A stretch of 47,386 bases of DNA from CALCKU01 sp964654665 (GTDB lineage Bacteria > Pseudomonadota > Alphaproteobacteria > Caulobacterales > Maricaulaceae): the NCBI GenBank assembly GCA_964654665.1, contig CAZZKV010000023.1, forward strand, positions 1 through 47,386. The letters run 5' to 3'. The notes beneath the pieces are model-generated. The model did no database searches. It had not been told where the DNA came from and saw only the letters and a list, made by a program, of their open reading frames with translations. A program made the position numbers and the translations under genes. Position 1 is the stretch's first letter. Every line of letters begins with the position of its first letter. Of this stretch, positions 16,773 through 25,293 are shown piece after piece.

Positions 16773-17795
16773 GTGGATATTCAAAATCTTGATTTAAAAA
16801 TATTGGGCCCCTATCTCGAAGCGCACATTGACGGATTCAAGGGTCTTGAGCGCGCTAAAAAATTCGAGGGCGGACAGTCTAATCCGACTTATTTATTGAC
16901 CGCACAATCAGGTCAATATGTCTTGCGCCGTCAACCTCCGGGTACCTTGTTAAAATCCGCCCATGCGGTTGACCGTGAATACCGGGTCATCAATGCTTTA
17001 AAAGATACAGATGTACCTGTCGCGCGGGCAGACCACCTCTGCGAAGACAGAGATATCATCGGCAGCATGTTTTATGTGATGAGTTTCGAGGCAGGACGTA
17101 TTTTTTGGGATCCGGCCTTACCTGATCTAAAAAATACGCAGCGCACAGAAATTTATGACGAAATGAACCGTATCCTCGCGGCCTTACATGATATTAATGT
17201 CAAAGCTGTAGGTCTAGGCGATTATGGTCGTCCCGGAAATTATTTCGAGCGCCAGATCAGTCGGTGGACAAAACAATATAGAGCCTCGGAAACAGAGTCT
17301 ATTCCCGCGATGGATAAGTTGATTGACTGGGTTAGCAAAAACATGCCCGAAGATGACGGGCAAGTCAGCCTTATACATGGGGATTACCGCATGGATAATA
17401 TTATATTTCACCCGACCGATTCAAAAGCGTTGGCCTTGCTGGATTGGGAACTCTCCACATTAGGTCATCCATATGCTGATCTTGCCTATCAATGTATGCA
17501 ATTACGTGTGGGGCGCGACGCTGTCATTGCCGGGCTTGGTGATATGGACCGTAAGGCGCATGGTATCCCAACAGAAGCTGAATATGTTGCACAATATTGC
17601 GATAGACGCGGTATAGACAACATTCCCAATTGGCCGTTTTATGTCGCCTTTAGTTTCTTTCGTCTCGCAGCTATTTTGCAAGGTGTTTTAAAGCGTGCCA
17701 TTGACGGGAACGCCTCAAGCCAAAAAGCCTTTGATTATGGTGCTCTCGCGCCGCAACTCGCCGAAATGGCAATGGACATCATTGACACACAATAA
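16773..17795 (+). CDS. APH-fold phosphotransferase, 4-hydroxyacyl-CoA kinase-like (LvaA/ACAD10-11 kinase domain)
   Basis: A 340-aa aminoglycoside-phosphotransferase-fold protein: a glycine-containing nucleotide segment near FEGGQSNPTYLL, YVLRRQPPG with the ATP-binding Lys region replaced by RR, the catalytic loop HGDYRMDN (D204, N209) and the metal-binding DWE (D224). The sequence is of the phosphotransferase type that accompanies ACAD10/11, not antibiotic resistance. GTG start 3 bp after the ACAD stop implies translational coupling. It likely phosphorylates the hydroxyl of a 4-hydroxyacyl-CoA so that the ACAD partner can eliminate phosphate. Substrate range cannot be read. Confidence 0.85.
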   Translation: MDIQNLDLKILGPYLEAHIDGFKGLERAKKFEGGQSNPTYLLTAQSGQYVLRRQPPGTLLKSAHAVDREYRVINALKDTDVPVARADHLCEDRDIIGSMFYVMSFEAGRIFWDPALPDLKNTQRTEIYDEMNRILAALHDINVKAVGLGDYGRPGNYFERQISRWTKQYRASETESIPAMDKLIDWVSKNMPEDDGQVSLIHGDYRMDNIIFHPTDSKALALLDWELSTLGHPYADLAYQCMQLRVGRDAVIAGLGDMDRKAHGIPTEAEYVAQYCDRRGIDNIPNWPFYVAFSFFRLAAILQGVLKRAIDGNASSQKAFDYGALAPQLAEMAMDIIDTQ

Positions 17796-17825
17796 AGACC
17801 TAAACAGTCAAAGCTGGAATAGATT

Positions 17826-18596
17826 ATGAAAGAAACAATGTTTGACGTTACTGGAAGAATAGCGCTCATTACGGGGGCTTCCAGCGGCTTTGGAGCACAT
17901 TTTGCCAAAGTTTTATCCGAACATGGCGCTAAGGTTGTCCTCGCAGCCCGCCGAATGGAGCGGCTTGAGACTTTAGTTGAAGAGATTACGCGAGACGGCG
18001 GAGAAGCATTAGCGGTCAATATGGATGTAACAGATGCTAAGAGTATTTCATCCGCTTTCGACACCGCCGAAGCCAAATTCGGCGTTGTCGATATTTTGTC
18101 CAATAATGCAGGCGTCGCAGATTCAAAAATGGCTCTCGATATAGAAGAAGATAGCTGGGATTTCGTGCTTGATACCAATCTCAAAGGCGCTTGGATGGTC
18201 GCAAGAGAAACAGGCCGCCGGATGATCACAGCCGGAATACCAGGCAGCATTGTCAATACAGCGTCTATCTTAGGGCTACGCGCGGCGATTTCACAAGCTA
18301 GCTACGCCACATCCAAAGCGGGCGTTATACAGCTTACCCGCGTGCTAGCGCTGGAATGGGGTCGTAAAAATATTCGCGTCAATGCCCTGTGTCCCGGTTA
18401 TTTTGTGACAGAGATCAACAAAGCTTATTTTGGCAGCGAAAAAGGACAGGCCTATATCGCAACGACGCCAGCACGCCGAACCGGACAGATGGAAGAAATT
18501 TTAGCTCCCTTTATGCTGCTGGCCAGTGATGCGGGGTCTTTTATAAACGGTGTTGCCCTTCCCGTCGACGGGGCACATAGTATCGGTAATATGTGA
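17826..18596 (+). CDS. SDR family oxidoreductase
   Basis: A 256-aa short-chain dehydrogenase with TGASSGFG, an NNAG motif, the active-site Ser in NTASILG and YATSK, ending in the usual NGVALPVDGAH. The basic residues AARRMERL after strand beta-2 suggest NADP(H). It is 30 bp after the kinase gene and matches the gene order of levulinate-type operons, where an SDR follows the kinase/ACAD steps. It probably oxidises the 3-hydroxyacyl-CoA released by the ACAD-kinase pair, or a substrate hydroxyl. Weak Shine-Dalgarno before the ATG. Confidence 0.87.
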   Translation: MKETMFDVTGRIALITGASSGFGAHFAKVLSEHGAKVVLAARRMERLETLVEEITRDGGEALAVNMDVTDAKSISSAFDTAEAKFGVVDILSNNAGVADSKMALDIEEDSWDFVLDTNLKGAWMVARETGRRMITAGIPGSIVNTASILGLRAAISQASYATSKAGVIQLTRVLALEWGRKNIRVNALCPGYFVTEINKAYFGSEKGQAYIATTPARRTGQMEEILAPFMLLASDAGSFINGVALPVDGAHSIGNM

Positions 18597-18640
18597 GCCA
18601 AAAAATTATCAATCACTTTTCATAGTTAACGAGGATAGTC

Positions 18641-19588
18641 ATGAGCACAAAACATTTAGTAGATTCAGAAATTCGCGAATTTTGCGAAAGTTTCCCAATT
18701 CATGATTTTGCTGATGATATCATGCCGGCATTGCGTGAAGGTATGGCCTCAATGCTAGGTGAAATTGGCACTCCACCCGAAACCGTCATTCGAGAAAAAA
18801 TAACAATGCCCGGATATAATGGCGCACCTGATGTCGGCGGCTATCTTTATAAGCCGCGGCAACCCAAGAATAATGCGCCGGCTTATTTACATATACATGG
18901 CGGCGGTATGATTGTAGGCGCGCCAGAGCACACAGATGAGCGATGCACGCGAATATGTGACACATTTGGCATAACTGTCTTATCAACAAGCTATCGATTA
19001 GCACCTGAAAACCCTTATCCTGCGGCCCTTCACGATTGTTATGCAGCCCTATCCTATCTTCATGGATCGGCGAAAAAGTTAGGCATAGATACAGCCCGCA
19101 TTGCTATTGGCGGGGAAAGCGCCGGCGGGGGGCTTGCGGCAAGCCTTGCCATTTTTGCACGCGATCAAGGCGAGTATCCTATTTGCCATCAACAGCTTGT
19201 ATTCCCAATGATTGATAACCGTACAGGCGCCTTAGATTATGAACTTGATCCAAACCTTGGTGAATTTATCTGGACAGCAGAAAATAACCAATATGGCTGG
19301 GCGTCATATTTAGGCAACACAGCTGCGGCTGATGCTATCATTCCTGCACGCACGGAAAATCTCGTAGGCTTACCCTCTGCGTGGATAGGTGTTGGTGATC
19401 TCGATTTATTCTTCACTGAAAATAAACGTTATGCACAAAACCTTATTGAGGCTGATATCTCAGTAACATTTGACGTTTATAAAGGCGCGCCGCATGGCTT
19501 TTATCTGGCACCAGAATCACATCTAAGCCGGACATTTGAAGTGGATTTCATGCGGTCACTGGCGCGTGGATTGGGCATTGCCAGCTAA
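18641..19588 (+). CDS. Alpha/beta hydrolase, HSL-type esterase
   Basis: A 315-aa hormone-sensitive-lipase-family esterase: oxyanion motif HGGG (86-89), nucleophile in GGESAGGG (S160), acid D255 in GDLDLF and H285 in APHGFY. No signal peptide, so cytoplasmic. Such enzymes hydrolyse short acyl esters and some lactones. As last catabolic gene of the operon it could release the acid from an ester, or open a lactone to the hydroxy acid that the kinase/ACAD pair handles (inference). GAGGATAG precedes the ATG. Confidence 0.88.
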   Translation: MSTKHLVDSEIREFCESFPIHDFADDIMPALREGMASMLGEIGTPPETVIREKITMPGYNGAPDVGGYLYKPRQPKNNAPAYLHIHGGGMIVGAPEHTDERCTRICDTFGITVLSTSYRLAPENPYPAALHDCYAALSYLHGSAKKLGIDTARIAIGGESAGGGLAASLAIFARDQGEYPICHQQLVFPMIDNRTGALDYELDPNLGEFIWTAENNQYGWASYLGNTAAADAIIPARTENLVGLPSAWIGVGDLDLFFTENKRYAQNLIEADISVTFDVYKGAPHGFYLAPESHLSRTFEVDFMRSLARGLGIAS

Positions 19589-19596
19589 GATAAAAC

Positions 19597-19617
19597 ATGT
19601 CTCCGACTGTGAGACAT
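19597..19617. repeat. Stem-loop ATGTCTC-N7-GAGACAT
   Basis: A perfect 7-bp inverted repeat 9 bp after the esterase stop. On the + strand no T-run follows, so it is not a clear intrinsic terminator for the operon; it may protect or attenuate the transcript. Confidence 0.35.
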
Positions 19618-19657
19618 CTGGCCGGCGGCATGCTAGGATATGCACACTATTCGAATC

Positions 19658-19681
19658 TTATTATTAGTGTACAAATAATAA
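19658..19681. promoter_or_regulatory. Inverted repeat TTATTATT-N8-AATAATAA upstream of marR
   Basis: Perfect 8-bp arms around an 8-base spacer (AGTGTACA), 37 bp before the MarR start. The position suits autoregulation by a dimeric winged-helix repressor. It differs from the island motif AGTnCnATnTGGTACT, so at most one of the two is the main MarR site. A+T-rich composition raises the chance level. Confidence 0.4.
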
Positions 19682-19717
19682 ATTGATAGTCACACTGTAA
19701 ATGATTGGGACTTTAAC

Positions 19718-20224
19718 ATGACATCAGACCAAGAAAAGCTGGAAGGCCGGTTTGGGCCTGCTATTTTTGGCCTAGTTGAAGATAGCTCAATTCGGCACCT
19801 TTGGCGCTTAAGCTTTATCGCTAATTTTCTGAATGTCCCGATTTATGCGGAAGTGGGTAGAAAATATAACATGACCCGTGCCGAGGTTGCCATCCTTTAT
19901 TGTCTGTATAGAAGCAAGGAATTACTGGCCCAAGACATTGTTCTGGCCACATCACAACCTAAAAATACGATCAGTAGAGCCGTATCTATACTTTTGAAAA
20001 AAGAACTTATCCGCCGCCGTACAAATGAAACGGATCGCCGCGCTAAGACTTTGGTATTAACCGAAGCCGGACACGACATTATCGTCGAAATCATGCCTTT
20101 TTTTAGAAATCGGCAATACGCAATGCGCGAAGCATTGACTGAAGACGAAAAAGAAACATTCGATAAGCTCGTCAATAAAATACTCCTCTCAATGCCAAAT
20201 TGGCCCAAAATCACATCGGAGTAA
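19718..20224 (+). CDS. MarR family transcriptional regulator
   Basis: A 168-aa winged-helix protein. The helix-turn-helix spans AEVAILYCLYRSKELLAQDI through SQPKNTISRAVSILLKKELI, and the wing contains NETDRRAKTLVLTEAG, the DRR(x)K-T-L-x-LT-x-xG signature of MarR. It is the last gene of the island in the rightward direction and the only regulator seen there, so it is the prime candidate for controlling the acyl-CoA genes, with a CoA ester or substrate acid as effector (inference). An inverted repeat lies in its promoter and an intrinsic terminator overlaps its stop codon. Confidence 0.9.
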   Translation: MTSDQEKLEGRFGPAIFGLVEDSSIRHLWRLSFIANFLNVPIYAEVGRKYNMTRAEVAILYCLYRSKELLAQDIVLATSQPKNTISRAVSILLKKELIRRRTNETDRRAKTLVLTEAGHDIIVEIMPFFRNRQYAMREALTEDEKETFDKLVNKILLSMPNWPKITSE

Positions 20225-20245
20225 GAAATATGAGATGTGATTTTT
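20207..20245 (+). terminator. Intrinsic terminator overlapping the marR stop
   Basis: Perfect 11-bp inverted repeat AAAATCACATC / GATGTGATTTT with a 16-base loop containing the TAA stop, running into a T-run. The last codons of marR form the left arm. It closes the catabolic island. Confidence 0.75.
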
Positions 20246-21458
20246 AGGGCGTTATACCAAAATAGTGCTCTATAACGGCCAGAGCCCCTCTTAAAGCTGA
20301 ATTTTTCCTGTATGTTCACCCCTATGGCTTGAAAATAATCGAACAAATGGCCCCTAGCTGCGCCGCCTACCGCAGTTACCCCGGTCGCGTCACTGTCCTT
20401 ATCAGTACCAATTTAATCACACTCTACAGGGGCAACCGTTATTGTCCCAGCCGCAGTGGTTACGGCGAGCAGGACCATCCCGAAGATACCACATCGCCCG
20501 TTTTGGGCGCTCGGGGGCGGTAGGCGTGGCATCCCCTATGGCTGCGCCCACATCATAGGATGTGAAGTTCGAACCATTATAGCTATTGCGCGTGATAGGT
20601 CGGAGACGAGGAGTGCGGCTTATTAACGGACACGCGAAAACCTTGGCGGACTTCGACGCTAAAATGCGAAGCCAAAGCTTTATCTCCAGCGGCCTTAACA
20701 TGAGGCGAGGCAGGAGGAACAACTGACCGGGACACAAAGTGTGGACAGCCCACAGGGCCGGCACCTTGATGGATACCGAATGATCTAAAATGTTTTACAA
20801 GATGCCGATGCAGCTTTGAAACCTAAGCTTCATTAGCCTCTACAGCCCTGCGGCGATGATTTTTTTGTGGCGGTCTCATTGGGATTTCCCGCAGTTACGC
20901 CCGTACACGACCCAATTCCAAAGCCGCTAGGCGCAGCGGTCAAACTCCACCACAAAGACCCGGCTCCTCCGAAGACGTAACCCTCCGGCGCTCAGTCTCA
21001 TCGTCTCTCAAAGCAGCAAGTGACGTCTTACCTGTCCAAGCCTTGAGAAAACTCTATATGTTTTCCATGCAGTGACAAACGCACAGGCCATGCGCGGAGA
21101 GCCTTTTGTGCCCTTTTGAACCATGGCAAGGCGCTAAACCCTGAACTTCAACACTCAGGATTATAAGAACATGGGAGCGGGTGAGGATTAATCTCTAGGT
21201 TTATTTTATAAACGATTGAAAACACTGGACAATGGAGAGGAATTTACGGGAATTTGGACGGAGGGTTTTACGCATCAAACTGAAACTGGGATATTGTAAA
21301 TGGACTGCATAGACTCAGGAATTATTGCCATCATATCTACCAATATCTGGATTTCATTATAGATAAAGCAAGGCAAATTGTTCAATCACAGGCTTAGCTT
21401 TCCGGTTAAAATGACGGACGCACCTTTTTTCTGCGCGGTACAAATCCTTTGTTCTAAC
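20246..21458. other. Non-coding or decayed segment, about 1.2 kb
   Basis: I find no supported gene. Short frames exist on both strands (for example 20417-20764 minus, with NSYNGSNFTSYDVGAAIGD) but lack ribosome sites, family signatures and homogeneous codon use. The part from about 20340 to 21130 looks richer in G+C than its surroundings. With the IS3 fragment at 22383 this suggests an old insertion or deletion zone. Confidence 0.5.
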
Positions 21459-22193
21459 TTAGAGATTTTTTGTTAGCCAAATTCTAAATTCAAAATCTTG
21501 AGCGGCGTCGGTTAGACCGATGAGCGGGCCGCCAAATAATGAAATCCCGTTATCAAAACCGAGACTAAGTGTTGGGCCAAAAGAGTGAGCTTGATTCTTG
21601 ATCGCGTTAAACTGATTTGTTGACCCGAGTGAACTATAAAGTTCCAATCCTGTTTGGAAGCGATCAAACCCTGTATAATTAATTGCCCCACGTGTTTGTA
21701 TAGACACGCCTTCTGGCGCATCATCTCCAACATTTAAGGCACTGAGTACCACAAACCGCCCTTCCCAATCATTTGAAAGCTTCCAACGGTTCAACCAATT
21801 CGCACCGATTTGGCCCGGACGACCTTCCGTTCGAATACGGGCATCAAATCGCAATCCTGTTCGCCATCTATCTGTATCCTTACTGAGATCCCAGAAAAGT
21901 TCCGTTTGGAAAAAGTCTATATCAACATCACTCTCATCAGTTTTGCGTGTTTGAATGACACCTCTTATCATAAAGTCATCATTGAGGGCTTCTTGATAAT
22001 GAAACCTCTGTTGAAAATTTCCTGTCGATGGATTGTAAGCCCCACGGTACCTTAAAGATTGGTGGCCTTCGTTGACATTCGGAGGAATTACACCACCAGT
22101 TGTTTGCGCCATTGCCGGACAACCAATACCTAAAACCGCAATCCCTATATAATATTTCAGTGTTGAAAGGTTTTTTAAAATCTTCTGGCGCAT
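21459..22193 (-). CDS. Exported protein, putative outer-membrane beta-barrel
   Basis: A 244-aa protein with a signal peptide (MRQKILKNL, hydrophobic core, cleavage near PAMAQ). The mature chain is rich in alternating aromatic/polar strands (FWDLSKDTDRWRTGLRFDARI, GFDRFQTGLELYSSLG) and ends FRIWLTKNL, consistent with a small barrel or lipid-facing envelope protein. I do not recognise a named family. I use the ATG at 22193, preceded by GAGGG, which puts the signal peptide at the N-terminus; a longer frame begins at 22241. It stands alone between decayed segments. It could be a structural or transport-related envelope protein. Confidence 0.65.
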   Translation of the reverse strand: MRQKILKNLSTLKYYIGIAVLGIGCPAMAQTTGGVIPPNVNEGHQSLRYRGAYNPSTGNFQQRFHYQEALNDDFMIRGVIQTRKTDESDVDIDFFQTELFWDLSKDTDRWRTGLRFDARIRTEGRPGQIGANWLNRWKLSNDWEGRFVVLSALNVGDDAPEGVSIQTRGAINYTGFDRFQTGLELYSSLGSTNQFNAIKNQAHSFGPTLSLGFDNGISLFGGPLIGLTDAAQDFEFRIWLTKNL

Positions 22194-22382
22194 GAAATAA
22201 TTTTCCCTCGATTCAAATCTAGATTCGGTGTCCGTCGTCATATAAATTGTCTCAGATTTAGGTCTAGACTAAGAGAGACTTTGCTCACCTTGTTAGTTGA
22301 TATTAAGCGACAGCTTTGCGGCATTGCAAGCGTCTAGTTTGATTGTTTTAACTATGATCCTTTCTCTGCGGTTTAAAATGAA

Positions 22383-22560
22383 TTATGCACGGCCGAAGTA
22401 AACATAGGTTGGCGTGACGTTGTTGAGGCTCTCGCGGTAACGCACATGATTATAATGCTCCACGAAGCTTTCGATCTGGCGCTCTAGGTCACCAGGTAGA
22501 CAGTAATTTTCTAGCAGCACTCGATTTTTAAGCGTCGGATGCCACCAGTCGATCCTACGA
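22383..22560 (-). pseudogene. 3' fragment of an IS3-family transposase (integrase core)
   Basis: About 59 codons in one minus frame: RIDWWHPTLKNRVLLENY, PGDLERQIESFVEHYNH, then RYRESLNNVTPTYVYFGRA and a TAA. This is the C-terminal end of the rve/DDE core of IS3-group OrfB, where the Glu of DDE (usually KIERxH) reads Asp. The rest of the element is missing, so it is inactive. I saw no terminal inverted repeats. Confidence 0.85.
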
Positions 22561-22578
22561 ATAATAAGGGGGAGGACT

Positions 22579-22716
22579 ATGATGATGTTGATAATCGAAA
22601 TTGTAAAAAAGAAAAAAAATGCCGCCTTTGGTGAAGCGGTGCAAACCGCAGGGGCTTATGCTTGTGTCGGCGGGAATCATAACAAAATTGATCTATTGTT
22701 ACGCAATCACGACTAA
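22579..22716 (+). CDS. Possible 45-aa small protein with strong ribosome site
   Basis: A GGGGGAGG lies 3 bases before three consecutive ATG codons, followed by a 45-codon frame (MMMLIIEIVKKKKNAAFG at the start) ending at a TAA at 22714. No family is recognised. The strong Shine-Dalgarno is the only support; proximity to the IS3 fragment makes it possible that this is flanking debris. On the opposite strand a short GC stem runs into a T-rich tract around 22600-22640. Confidence 0.25.
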   Translation: MMMLIIEIVKKKKNAAFGEAVQTAGAYACVGGNHNKIDLLLRNHD

Positions 22717-22774
22717 TACTCTTGAACCGCACATAAGGCTTGTCGCCTGCGAAACTCCGTCCTAGAAACACAAT

Positions 22775-23788
22775 ATGCGATTACCAACTCCCACAAAAAA
22801 CCTTGGAGCAACAGATCGTCCCCCCCTTGGCTTGGCTTTGGGCGGCGGTGTTGCACGTGGCTGGGCCCATATCGGGGCCTTACGAGCTTTGATCGAAGCA
22901 GGTATTCGACCCGACATCATTTCAGGCACATCTATTGGCGCCGTTGTCGGCGGTGCTTATCTTGCAGGTAAACTTGATGTGCTGGAAGATTGGGCGCGAT
23001 CACTTAACCGACGACGCATGATGAGCTATATGGATGTACGCTGGGGAGGCTCTGGCTTTATGCGTGGTGAGCGTTTGGCCCGAGTGCTGAACCATTACCT
23101 CGGTGATGTAAATTTTGAAGATTTGGATCGCCGATTTGCCGCCGTAGCGTGTGATTTGCGTACGGGTTACGAAGTCTGGCTACAACAAGGCCCGCTTGTC
23201 CCGGCCGTAAGAGCATCTTATGCCCTGCCCGGTGCATTTGAACCGATTAAAATAGACGGACGGTTTATGATTGACGGAGCCTTGGTCAATCCCGTTCCTG
23301 TTTCAACTTGTCGTGCCTTAGGCGCCCATATTGTCATTGCTGTCAGTTTAAATGGGGACGCCTTTGGCCCTATAGGCAGCTCGCATGAAATAGACCTCGC
23401 TGAAGACGATACGAAAAACACGGTTGATCCGTTTGAATTGGCAGGTCAGTCCCTCAACAAATTACGGCCGGACCGCCTGCTTTTAAAAAGCATGATGGGG
23501 CCCGCAAAAAGAAAAGATGGGATGCCAAAGTTAGGGGCAGTTATGATGAGTACGCTTAACATTGTCATGGACCGAATTTCGCGGTCACGCTTGGCTGGAG
23601 ATCCGCCCGATGTTTTCATTGCGCCGCGCATCGGGCATATTGGCATGCTTGAGTTTACTAAGGCCGATGAGTTGATTGAACGGGGTTATCGGGCGATGCA
23701 ACATGAAATTCCGCTCATAAAGTCTGTCATAGATGTATTATCAACCATTCCTTCGGCTCACCCATTGGATGAAAATCAACGCAATTAG
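22775..23788 (+). CDS. Patatin-like phospholipase family protein
   Basis: A 337-aa patatin: glycine-rich oxyanion loop LGGGVARGWAHIG (about 22-34), nucleophile elbow GTSIG (S53) and the DGA motif at D167 forming the Ser-Asp dyad. No signal peptide. It resembles the RssA/YlbK-type serine esterases that act on phospholipids or lysophospholipids. The ATG at 22775 has only a weak ribosome site. The next gene encodes a large membrane protein 41 bp further on, so an operon is possible. Confidence 0.88.
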   Translation: MRLPTPTKNLGATDRPPLGLALGGGVARGWAHIGALRALIEAGIRPDIISGTSIGAVVGGAYLAGKLDVLEDWARSLNRRRMMSYMDVRWGGSGFMRGERLARVLNHYLGDVNFEDLDRRFAAVACDLRTGYEVWLQQGPLVPAVRASYALPGAFEPIKIDGRFMIDGALVNPVPVSTCRALGAHIVIAVSLNGDAFGPIGSSHEIDLAEDDTKNTVDPFELAGQSLNKLRPDRLLLKSMMGPAKRKDGMPKLGAVMMSTLNIVMDRISRSRLAGDPPDVFIAPRIGHIGMLEFTKADELIERGYRAMQHEIPLIKSVIDVLSTIPSAHPLDENQRN

Positions 23789-23829
23789 CCTATGGCGGGC
23801 AGCATTAACCATAAAGCTTCTCCTCTTAG

Positions 23830-25293
23830 GTGCAAAGATTAGCTGAAAACCCTTTTTCATGTAATTTTTCGCCTATGCCAAATATGCAAAAGAAAATATC
23901 GACAGCTAATGATAATATCCCTGTAGATTTTTCAAATCGGAGCCAAGTCTTACCGGCTATGAGACCGACACCTACCCGGCACGAACCCTTAAGAAACCCC
24001 CAAAATACATCTGCGAAACCGCTTGATCACAACCCGACTGTCTGGAATCGTCTTGGGGTTTTTTGCTGGCTTGGCGCCATAGCAGCAACACTTTTTGCTT
24101 TTGGACAGAATCTTGACGGTTTACCCCGCATGCTCTCGAGCACCTTTCTTATTTGGACTGGATTATGGGTAGGGTATATTGGCCAAGAAAAAAACTATCC
24201 TCGCCTCTCGGATATAGGGATTTTCAGTGCGGTAATCGGTTTAGTTTTCGGACTCTTCACGGCAGTCACAAATTTTGCCGTCCCCCTCTCACTTTCCGAC
24301 AGTTTAAGTGTTATTGTGCTAGCCACGCTCGGTATAAGCGCCCTGCTTAATTCACGTATTGCCCTTATAGCCTCCATTTCAGCGGCTTTAATAATGTCCG
24401 CCCTTCACCTGAGCAATATAACATTATCCGTCCTTGCCATGATGATATATCCGGCAATATGGGCTATGCAGATTTTCCTATCTAGCCGGCTGCAATCACG
24501 ATTAGCCATATTTGCGACAATCTTTTCCGGATATTATTGGCTCGGAGGACTTGCTTTAGAACAATTTAAGCTGGGCCATATTGCCCCGTCTTTACTGGCC
24601 TGTTCCCTCTTTATTGTAGGCGCTCTGCAATATCGTACAGGGAAAGCCATGAATGACGAAGCTGCTTTCGGATCATCCCTACACACCTCTATTGGGTGGT
24701 TAGTAGCCTTTTTAGGGGCCGCAACTATTGCCCATATGTGGTTATTTCCTGAATCGAGCCTGTGGCAAAACACTTTATCATCCCCTCTTTTTGTACTCGG
24801 GTGGAAAGCAGCTACAGCCGTTATTCTAGGCCTTATTTTCTTAACCGGTATTATCCGAATTGCCCATAATCAACTCACATTAACTCGTGCCGTTCTTATT
24901 ACATTAATCAGTGCCCTTATCCCGTTGACGGTTTGGTTTAAGCCCTTACTGGACGCGGCTTTATATAATCCGGCGTTTGATTATGACTCACCCGTTATTG
25001 GATTATCCATTTGTGCGGCCTTATGTGCCAGTGCTGTCGGCTTTGCTTTAAATGGTGTTCGCCGCGATAAATTTATCATGGTATTAAGCGGTCTCGCAGG
25101 AATTGCCGGCCTTGCTTTTTTACTTATGCGCCCTGAAATTTTAACTGTTGAAAACATTATTGTTTTTACTGTCGCCGCCATCGTTTCATTTGGAGTTGGC
25201 GGATGGATTGCCGGAAAAAACCTTTACCTCATGCGGCACCAAAGGCCATATACCCCAGCGCCGCATAACACCCCCATGAACAGGACGGGGTGA
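23830..25293 (+). CDS. Polytopic membrane protein (DUF2157/DUF4401-like layout)
   Basis: A 487-aa protein with a polar 70-residue N-terminus, then about 12 hydrophobic segments (from RLGVFCWLGAIAATLFAFG to VGGWIAGKNLYLM). No catalytic motif is visible. A large polytopic protein overlapping a smaller single-anchor protein resembles the DUF2157/DUF4401 plus GDYXXLXY pairs of bacterial envelopes, but the GDYXXLXY motif itself is not evident next door, so this is tentative. The frame starts at GTG 23830 behind CTTAGG; ATG codons at 23875 and 23884 are alternatives without a better ribosome site. Confidence 0.65.
   Translation: MQRLAENPFSCNFSPMPNMQKKISTANDNIPVDFSNRSQVLPAMRPTPTRHEPLRNPQNTSAKPLDHNPTVWNRLGVFCWLGAIAATLFAFGQNLDGLPRMLSSTFLIWTGLWVGYIGQEKNYPRLSDIGIFSAVIGLVFGLFTAVTNFAVPLSLSDSLSVIVLATLGISALLNSRIALIASISAALIMSALHLSNITLSVLAMMIYPAIWAMQIFLSSRLQSRLAIFATIFSGYYWLGGLALEQFKLGHIAPSLLACSLFIVGALQYRTGKAMNDEAAFGSSLHTSIGWLVAFLGAATIAHMWLFPESSLWQNTLSSPLFVLGWKAATAVILGLIFLTGIIRIAHNQLTLTRAVLITLISALIPLTVWFKPLLDAALYNPAFDYDSPVIGLSICAALCASAVGFALNGVRRDKFIMVLSGLAGIAGLAFLLMRPEILTVENIIVFTVAAIVSFGVGGWIAGKNLYLMRHQRPYTPAPHNTPMNRTG

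Noticed and set aside
16773..17795. Reading the APH-fold gene as antibiotic resistance
   Set aside because: It is coupled to an ACAD10/11-type dehydrogenase and has the sequence style of the catabolic phosphotransferase group.
20404..20419. Reversed partial match to the island motif (AGTACCAATTTAATCA)
   Set aside because: Only the AGTACCA half is good and it lies after the marR terminator with no gene start nearby.
20565..20580. TTCGAACC, resembling a tRNA T-loop
   Set aside because: No acceptor stem, anticodon arm or CCA-side pairing could be built around it.
20417..20764. 115-codon minus frame in the decay zone
   Set aside because: No ribosome site, no recognisable family, atypical residues (many Arg, Pro, Cys). 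A phage-like look of part of it (NGSNFTSYDVGAAIGD) was too weak to call.
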